In this document: one piece after another, positions 37,701 to 46,700 of the stretch
Numbering within the stretch: the stretch's first letter is position 1
How the letters are laid out: every line of letters begins with the position of its first letter
NCBI RefSeq assembly: GCF_024267655.1
Contig: NZ_CP100595.1
Coordinates: 1,426,001-1,490,000 of the forward strand
DNA: 64,000 nucleotides
From: Arcobacter roscoffensis
Lineage (GTDB): Bacteria; Campylobacterota; Campylobacteria; Campylobacterales; Arcobacteraceae
Direction of reading: 5' to 3'
The notes under the pieces: generated by a model
Seen by the model: the letters and a program-made list of their open reading frames with translations, nothing else
What the model was told of the DNA's origin: nothing
Databases searched by the model: none
Program-made: the position numbers and the translations under genes

Positions 37701-40700
37701 ATGCAAGTAGAGATGTAGTTGATTACTCAGATGCTTCAAATTCTATTTTATTAAATCTTTCTTCATCAGATAGTAATATAGAACTTTCAAGGGAAACATC
37801 AACTACGTTAGGTACTCAAACAGCTGTTGGTGAGGGTACGGATAGACTATATGATATTCAAGATGTAATTGGATCAAATCTTGCAGATACTATAGTTGGA
37901 GATGAAAATACAAACTCACTTCAAGGACAAGGTGGAAATGACTTACTTATAGGTTCAGGTGGAGCTGATGTAATAATAGGTGGAAATGATAATGATACTA
38001 TTTTAGGTGGCTTAGATTCTGATGTTATTTATGGTGGTTCTTTAAGTGGAACTACACATACAGATAATGGAACTGATACAGTTGATTATAGTTATATTAC
38101 AAGTACTACAGCTATTAATGCAGATTTATCACTGGATGATGGAGATAATGACACAAATAATGAGCAAGAAATCAAAGAAGTTGGAAATGCCACAAATGCT
38201 GATAGTGTTGAGGGTATTGAAAATATTATTGCCACAAAAAATAATGATACATTAAAAGGTAGTGATGATTACAATGAAATAAATGTACTTGATGGATATA
38301 AAGGAAATGACCTATTTATAGCTTCAAAAGGTGTAGATGAGTTTATAGGTGGAGATGGTATTGATACTTTAGACTTTAGTAATATTGATACAAATTCTTC
38401 TACTGTTACTTTAGATGATGATGGAAATGCAGTAATAGTTGATTTAGGTTTAGGGCAAGCAACAGATGATGGATACCAAAATGGTGGAACTGCTGTAGTT
38501 GATACAATCACAGATATTGAAGTTGTAATAGGAACAAATGGAGATGACCAGCTTACAGGAAGTAGTGAAGCTAATACTTTAAGAGGTGAAGACGGCGATG
38601 ATACTATAGATGGAGGAGCTGGAATTGACTACCTTTTAGGTGGAGAAGATAATGACTCTATTTATGGTGGAGCAGAGGTTGATACTCTTTTAGGTGAAAA
38701 TGGAAATGATGTTTTACAAGGTGGAACAGGAAACGACTCTATTTATGGTGGAGCTGGAAATGATGAAATAGATAAACTTCAAGGTGATGGTGATGATACT
38801 ATTGATGCTGGAAGTGGAGATGATACTATTTACTCAGGTGAAGGTGATGACTCTATTACAGGTGGCGCTGATGTAGATACCTTAACTTATGAGCAAGTTA
38901 CATCAAATGGTATTACAGTAAATCTTGGAAGTGGAGTTTCAAATGACTTTGGTACTATCACAAATGGAGCTAATACAGATACTTTAGGTGATCATATAGA
39001 AATCATCAAGGGTTCAACTCAAGATGATATTATTTTAGGATATAACGGAACTGATGAAGGAAGTGATTATGAGGACACTTTATACGGAAATGGTTCAGGA
39101 GATAGCATCTATGGTGGTATTGGAGATGATACACTATTTGGTGGAAATGGAATAGATACACTAAGAGGTCAAGCAGGAAATGACTCTATCAATGGTGGTT
39201 CAGGACAAGATACTATTGATTTTGCAGATGCAAACACAGGTGTTAGAGTTTATTTAGATAGCACTGATGAAGATAATAATGTAGTAAGTCATGAAGTAAT
39301 GGAAGATGGTTTTGGAACACAAGATCAAGTTACAGAAGTTGAAAAAATCATTGGTTCTATTCATGCTGATACACTAAAAGGTGATGCAAATACTAACACT
39401 ATTCAAGCTGGACTTGGTGATGATACAATTATTGCTACAAATGGTTCAGATGAAATAGATGGTGGTGGTAACACTACAGGTGCAGGTGGGGGAGACTGGC
39501 TTAGTTTCCAAGCTTTAGGAACAGCAGTTAATGCAGCTATGCAAAATGGAACTATTACAGGTGGTTTAGGTACTACAAATATTACAGAAATTGAAAACTT
39601 ATATGGTACAACACTAAATGACTCATTAACAGGTGATGCAAACGATAACTCACTTGATGGAAATAGTGGCGATGATGTAATAGATGGTGGAGCAGGAGCT
39701 GACCACTTACTTGGAAATACAGGAAATGATACTTTAATAGGTGGAGATGGAATTGACACTTATGATGGTGGAGATGACAATGATACTATTAGTTTCTATA
39801 ATGTAGGAGCTTCTGTAGATGTAGACTTATCAAGTTCAACTGTAAATGATGATGGTTATGGAAATACAGAATCAGGTGCTATAACAGATGTAGAAAATAT
39901 CGTAGGTACATTAAACTATGCTGACAACTTAACAGGTGATAATCAAAATAACACTATTTATGGTTATGGTGGAAATGATGTATTAAATGGTTTAGATGGT
40001 TATGATACTATTTATGGTGGTACAGGACTAGATATTATAAATACAGGAACAGATAGTGGAACGGCTGCTGAAGATGTTGCTTTTGGTGGAGAAGGAATTG
40101 ATACTTTAACTGGTGGATTAAGTGGTTCTGTATTATATGGTGATAGTGTAGGTGGAACAAATGTTGAAGTTGACTGGGCTGATTATTCAAGTGTAACAGG
40201 TAATGGTGTAATAATAGATTTAAGTCAGACAGTTGCTTATGACGCTGTTGATAATAATTTAGATGGTAACTATAATACAGTTGTAAACATAGATGATAAC
40301 ACACAAGTAGACTATATAACTCAAATCGAAAACCTAATAGGAACAAACCAAGTTGATACTCTTGGAGGAAATGGTGGAGATAATACTATTTATGCAGGAG
40401 ATGGTGATGATACATTCCTTTTATCAGCAGGTGATGATACGCTTTATGGTGAAGATGGAAGTGATTGGCTAGATTTAACAAATAGATCAGTTGATATTAA
40501 TCTTCAAAGTGGAAATTTCCAAAGTATTGAAAATATTATAGACTCAACATCATCAACAGGACAAAGAGATTTCTGGGGGACTAGTGGAAATAATATCTTT
40601 ATTACATATGGTGGAAATGATTATGTAAGAGGAAGAGCTGGAAATGACTTATATGATTTAGGTGCTGGAAATGACTTAGCAAGAGCTGCTGGTGGTAGTG

Positions 40701-43700
40701 ATACTATTATTGGTGGTGATGGAGAAGATGCTTTAGATTATAGAGAGTTTGAAGGTTCGAATGGAGTTATTTTTGACTCTACAAATATTCAATCAGTTGA
40801 TGTTGATACAAATGGTGATGGAATTACAGATAGAACTGAAAACTTCTATGTTGTTACAAATGATAGTACAGGTGCAACAGATTATATCTTTGAAATTGAA
40901 AATATCTATACAGCAGATAACGCAACAAGAAATGATGATATTAAATTTGATGATAATGACAATGATATTAATACTTACAGAGGTAATGACCTTGTATGGG
41001 GTAGAGGTGGAGCTGATACTATCAACTTAGGTGATGGAAATGATTCTGCTAGAGGTGGTACAGGTTCTGATATTATTAATGGTGGAAATGGAATTGATAT
41101 TATTTACGGTGGAGATGCCGAAGATATAGATGGTACAGAAGCAAATGCTGGTGAAGTAGGAAATGATACTTTAAATGGAGGAGCAGGAGCTGATACAATA
41201 TATGGTGAAGCAGGAAACGATGATATAGATGGTGGAAGTGGAGCTGATAAACTATATGGTGGAGCAGGTGATGATGATATTGATGCAGGAACTGAAAATG
41301 ATATAATTTATGGTGGAACAGGAAATGACAATATTTCAGGACAAGAAGGTCTTGACACAATTTACAATAACGACGGATCTGATATTATAGATGGTGGAAC
41401 TGAAGTAGATGATCTGTTCTATGAAGGTGGAACACAAGGTGTTGTTGTAGAGCTAGATGGAACTTCTAATGCCTCTACTGATTCATATGGAAATACTGAA
41501 ACTATTAGAAATATTGAAAATGTTACAGGTACAGCTTTTAATGATACATTTAGAGGAAATGACTCTGAAAATACTTTAGTTGGTGGAGATTTAGATGATA
41601 CTTTTTATATCTCAATTGGTGATGATAAAATTCAAGGTGATAGTGGAAATGAAGATTTAATCGACTTCTCTGAAATAGTTATTGATGGAACAGCAAATGA
41701 TGCAATAATTGATAATAATGTAGATTTAGAAGACCAAGACAATGCTGTATTTAGTGTAGGTGGAACACAATATAATCAATCTTTATTAGGTATTGAAAAT
41801 GTAAATGGTAGTGATAAAGATGACAGAATTATTGGTACTAAAACAGTAAATATTGATAACACAATAAATGGACTTGAAGGTAATGACTCTATTGAAGGTT
41901 TAGCAGGAGATGATTATCTAACTGGTGGTGCTGGTGATGATACTATTGAAGGTGGTCTTGGTGATGATACTATGTTTGGTGGTGATGCTTCAACTGACAC
42001 AAGTTCAAACGATTGGGTTGTTTATGATAGTTCATTAACAGGTGTAAAAATAAATATAGACTCAACAACAGCACATGATGGAATAGCTGCAAATACTGCA
42101 ACAGGTGAAGGTAATGATACTTTAAGTGGTTTTGAAAATGTTATAGGTTCTACAAGTCAAGATACTATTTATGGTTCAGATGGAGTAAATGAACTTCAAG
42201 GTAATTCAGGTTCTGATAGTATTTATGGTTTAGATGGAGATGACACTATTTATGGTGATGCTGATAATGACTATATTGATGGTGGTATCGGAAATGATGA
42301 GTTATATGGTGGAACTGGTGATGATTCATTTGTTACAACTGCAGGAAACGATGATATAGATGGTGGAAGTGATAGTGACACAGTTGATTATAGTTCTGTA
42401 AATGCATCATTAAATGTTACATTAGGAGCTAGTGGAGATGCAACTGTAAATATTGATGGAACAGATACTTTAACTGGAATTGAAAACCTAAGAGGCTCAA
42501 ATACTCAAGGGGATTCAATACAAGGTAATAGTGAGAACAACACTTTAGAAGGACTTGGAGGAGATGATACTCTAAGAGGTGAAGCAGGAGATGATAACCT
42601 TCAAGGTGGAGCTGGAAATGACAGAATCTTTGCAGGAAGTGGAGTTGATAATATTGATGGTGGAAACGACACAACTGGTGACTGGTTAGATTATAGTGAT
42701 ACATCAAATAATATTACAGTTAGTCTACATAATAAAACAGCTACTGGTGATGGAGATGATACTATTGACAATATCGAACATCTTCAAATGGGAAGTGGTG
42801 ATGATAATGTTGAAGGTGATATTTATAACAATAGTTTAATTGGTGGAGCAGGAAATGACACACTTAACTTTACAAATGCTTCAAATGCAATAACTATAAA
42901 TGTAACTAATAATGATGGTACATCAACTGGATTTGGTACAGATACATTTGAAAGTTTTGAGAACTTTGTAGGTTCAGCTCAAAGTGATACTTTAAATACA
43001 TCAGCTATTGATAATATCACATTTAATGGTGCAGGAAATACTGACACTATTGATTATAATATTACAGATAATACAGATTTAACAGTAACTATTGATGGAA
43101 CTAATCCTATAACTGTAAGTGATACTACAAACACAGATACACTGACAAGTGTTGAGGTTATCAAAACTGGAAATGGTAATGACACATATAACTATACAGG
43201 CTCTCCAAATATAGATACTCTTGATGCAGGAGCTGGTACAGATACTTTATCTCTATCAGGTAGTGTAGATTTAAGTGGTGTTACACTACTTAATTTTGAA
43301 GATATTTCAGTTGAAGATGGGAATACAGCAACAATAAGTGCAACAAACTTAGATGATGAAACACTTACAATAAATACGAATAGTACAGGTGTTTTAAATA
43401 TTATCGCTACAGATACTCCAGCTGATCATGACTTTGATACAATTACTAAAGATGGAACTGGAACTATAAATCTAATAGTAAATCAAAGTGTTGATTTAAC
43501 AGGACATGATATAAATGGAACAAATGACATAATAGATGGCATAGAAGTTACAAGTGGAGTTGTAACACTAAGTGAAACACAAGTTACAAGTGGAACAGTT
43601 GTAGTAAATGGAGCAGGAAGTGCAGTTGTTGAGGTAAGTGGTGATAGTGCTACAGATTTCACATCTATTTTAGCCTTAGATGATAATACAAATGAAACAA

Positions 43701-46700
43701 TTCAGTTTACAGGAAACTCTACATTTACAGGGATTTTTGCAGATTCAAATATAGATATTAATTCAGGTGTTACAGTAATAACAACTGGTGATAAATTAGA
43801 TGGCAAAACAACTACTATAACAGGTGCAGGAAACATGACAGTTAATGCTTCTGGTACAGTAGACTTAAGTTCAATTTCAAATAATATTAGTGGAGACTTT
43901 ACAATCAATGACTCAGCTGGTGATGATAATATTACAGCAACAAATAGTGATGATATTATCAATGTAACAGGTGCAGGAAATGACGTGATTAGTGCACAAG
44001 CAGGTAGTGATACTATTACTATTGACCATGTTATTAGTAGTGTTGATGGTGGAAATGATAGTGATACATTAGTTATAACTACTGGTGCAGGTGTAATAGA
44101 TATGAGTAGTTCAACAATTACATCTATTGAAACTATTACAGTAAATTCAGGTGCTACACTTCAAATCACAGATGATCAAGCAAATAACATTAATATAATC
44201 AATGGTGCAGGAACTATTGAAGTTTTAGTTGATAGTGATTCAAATATAGATTTAACTCACATGGGGACAAATACGAAAATAGTAACAGTTACAAATGATA
44301 GTAATTATACTGGTACTTTTGCAAATGGGACAACTATTCAGGTTAATGATGGAGCAACTTTAACATCTAATTACTCAAAATTAACTGGATTTACTGTAAA
44401 TGAAACTGGAAGTACAGGTGAAGTTGAGATTGAAATAGCATCATCAAATTCAAATGCAGATTTATCAACAGTTACTGGTACAGCAGAACAAAGAGCAACT
44501 ATTACACAAAGCCAAACTTTTACAGGTAATTTAAATGGTGTAATAACAACAATTAATGCTGTATCAGTAGTAGCTGCTGCTGATGTTGTAACAAATGAAA
44601 CATTAAATCAAATAAGTGGTGGAACACTTACAGTAACAATCTCTGATGCTTTAGGTCAAAGAGATGCAGATTTAACAACAATTGGTGGAAATGCTTTAGA
44701 TACTATTACTATAAATGATTCATTAACATTTACAGGTGTGTTAGATGATATAGTAACAACTACAGTGTTAGCAGGAAACACTTTAACTATTGCAGATACT
44801 ATAGTTAATGGAAAAACAATTGATGGTTCAGGTAATGCAAATATTACAGTAAACTCTAACTCTTCAGTTGACTTTACTTCTGTAAATGTTGGTGGAACTG
44901 AGACTATTCAAATTACTGGTAATTCAACATTTACAGGTAATTTTGCTGATTCAAATATAGTTATTGACTCAGGAGTTACATTAAGTACAGCATTTAATAA
45001 ACTAGATGGAAAAATTTCAGAATTAAGTGGAGATGGTAATTTAACAATAACTGATGCAAGTATCTCTGCTGCTAATACAGATTTATTAGCAGCTGCTATT
45101 AATGGAGTATTAAAAGCTACAATTACAACAGGAACAGTTGATGATACCTTAACAGCTATTACAAATGTAAATACTTCTGATGATATTACATTTACTACAA
45201 ATGATACTAGTGTTGATGCTTCTAATTTAGTTGCATTAGATGCTAAAGTAGATACATTTGGAGTTGCTACTATTACAGATATTACGGAAGTTTATAATAC
45301 AGCTAATTTAGCAAGTGTTGTAACTAATGCTTTAGCTATTGTTGATGGAAATGAAGATGTAACTATTACAGGTGGAGCAATTAGTGCAAGTGATACAAAC
45401 ACTATAGCAGGAGCTACAAGTGGAGCAGTTACAGCTACAATTGCAACTGGAGATGTTACAGTAACATATGATGCAATTAAAACAAATGTTAATACTAGTG
45501 ATAATATTACATTTACTACAAATAGCACTACAGCTGATGCAACAGATTTAGTAGCATTAAATGCTTTAATTGATACAGCAAACTTTACTTCAATTAATAC
45601 AATAACTGAATCATATAATACAGCTAGTTTAACAACTCAAATCAGTGATGCACTAGCAATTGTTCCAAACGCAGATGTAGAAATTACAGGTGGAACTATT
45701 AGCGTTTCAGATGCAAATACTATAGATGCATTAACAACAGGTGTTGTAACTACAAGTATTACAGAAACTGATGCGAGTACATTATCAACATTAACAGGTG
45801 TAAACAATGATTACACAGCAACTATAACTACATCAAGTGTAGATGCTTCAGTATTTAATGGTATTGCAAATATTGTTGATAACTTAACAGATGGTGGAGT
45901 TACTACATTAACTGAAAATGCTGCAGATTTTGCAGAAGTTAATAGTGCTTTAACTGGTGGAGTATTAAATGGTAATGAAGCTGTAAATATCACTGGTTCA
46001 ATTAGTGCAACAAATATCAATACAGTATTAGGAAATACAAGTGGAGTTGTAACAGCTAATGTAAGCGCTGATACTGCTTCTAATTTAAATAGTTTATTAT
46101 CAAGTGCAACACCAAGTGATGCTTTAGGTTTAACTATTACAAATTCAGCCACAGACGCAAGCGACTTAGTTGCACTAAATGCTAAAACAAATCAAACTAT
46201 TGATGTTTCTTCTGTATCTTCAAGTATAAATGGTACATCATCAGAGTTAATTGATATTTATATTACTAATAATTCCCAATATACTGGATTAGGAAATGAA
46301 GATGTTGTAGTAGATAATACAGCAAGTGCAAGTGATACAAACACTATAGCAGGAGCTACAAGTGGAGCAGTTACAGCTACAATTGCAACTGGAGATGTTA
46401 CAGTAACATATGATGCAATTAAAACAAATGTTAATACTAGTGATAATATTACATTTACTACAAATAGCACTACAGCTGATGCAACAGATTTAGTAGCATT
46501 AAATGCTTTAATTGATACAGCAAACTTTACTTCAATTAATACAATAACTGAATCATATAATACAGCTAGTTTAACAACTCAAATCAGTGATGCACTAGCA
46601 ATTGTTCCAAACGCAGATGTAGAAATTACAGGTGGAACTATTAGCGTTTCAGATGCAAATACTATAGATGCATTAACAACAGGTGTTGTAACTACAAGTA

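Larger units (their letters stand above)
11545..43010 (+). repeat. RTX (calcium-binding nonapeptide) repeat region, about 31.5 kb
   Basis: Hundreds of GGxGxDxLx-type repeats occur in blocks, usually of 2-8. They are separated by 50-80-residue inserts of the recurring form (D/N)T(V/A)DYS, then a (V/I)(D/N)L strand, then DTLxxIENVxGS and DDxIxGN. The inserts vary much more than the nonapeptides. At DNA level the repeats share words such as GGTGGAGCAGGAAATGATAC. The region covers about 80 percent of the protein. Confidence 0.95.
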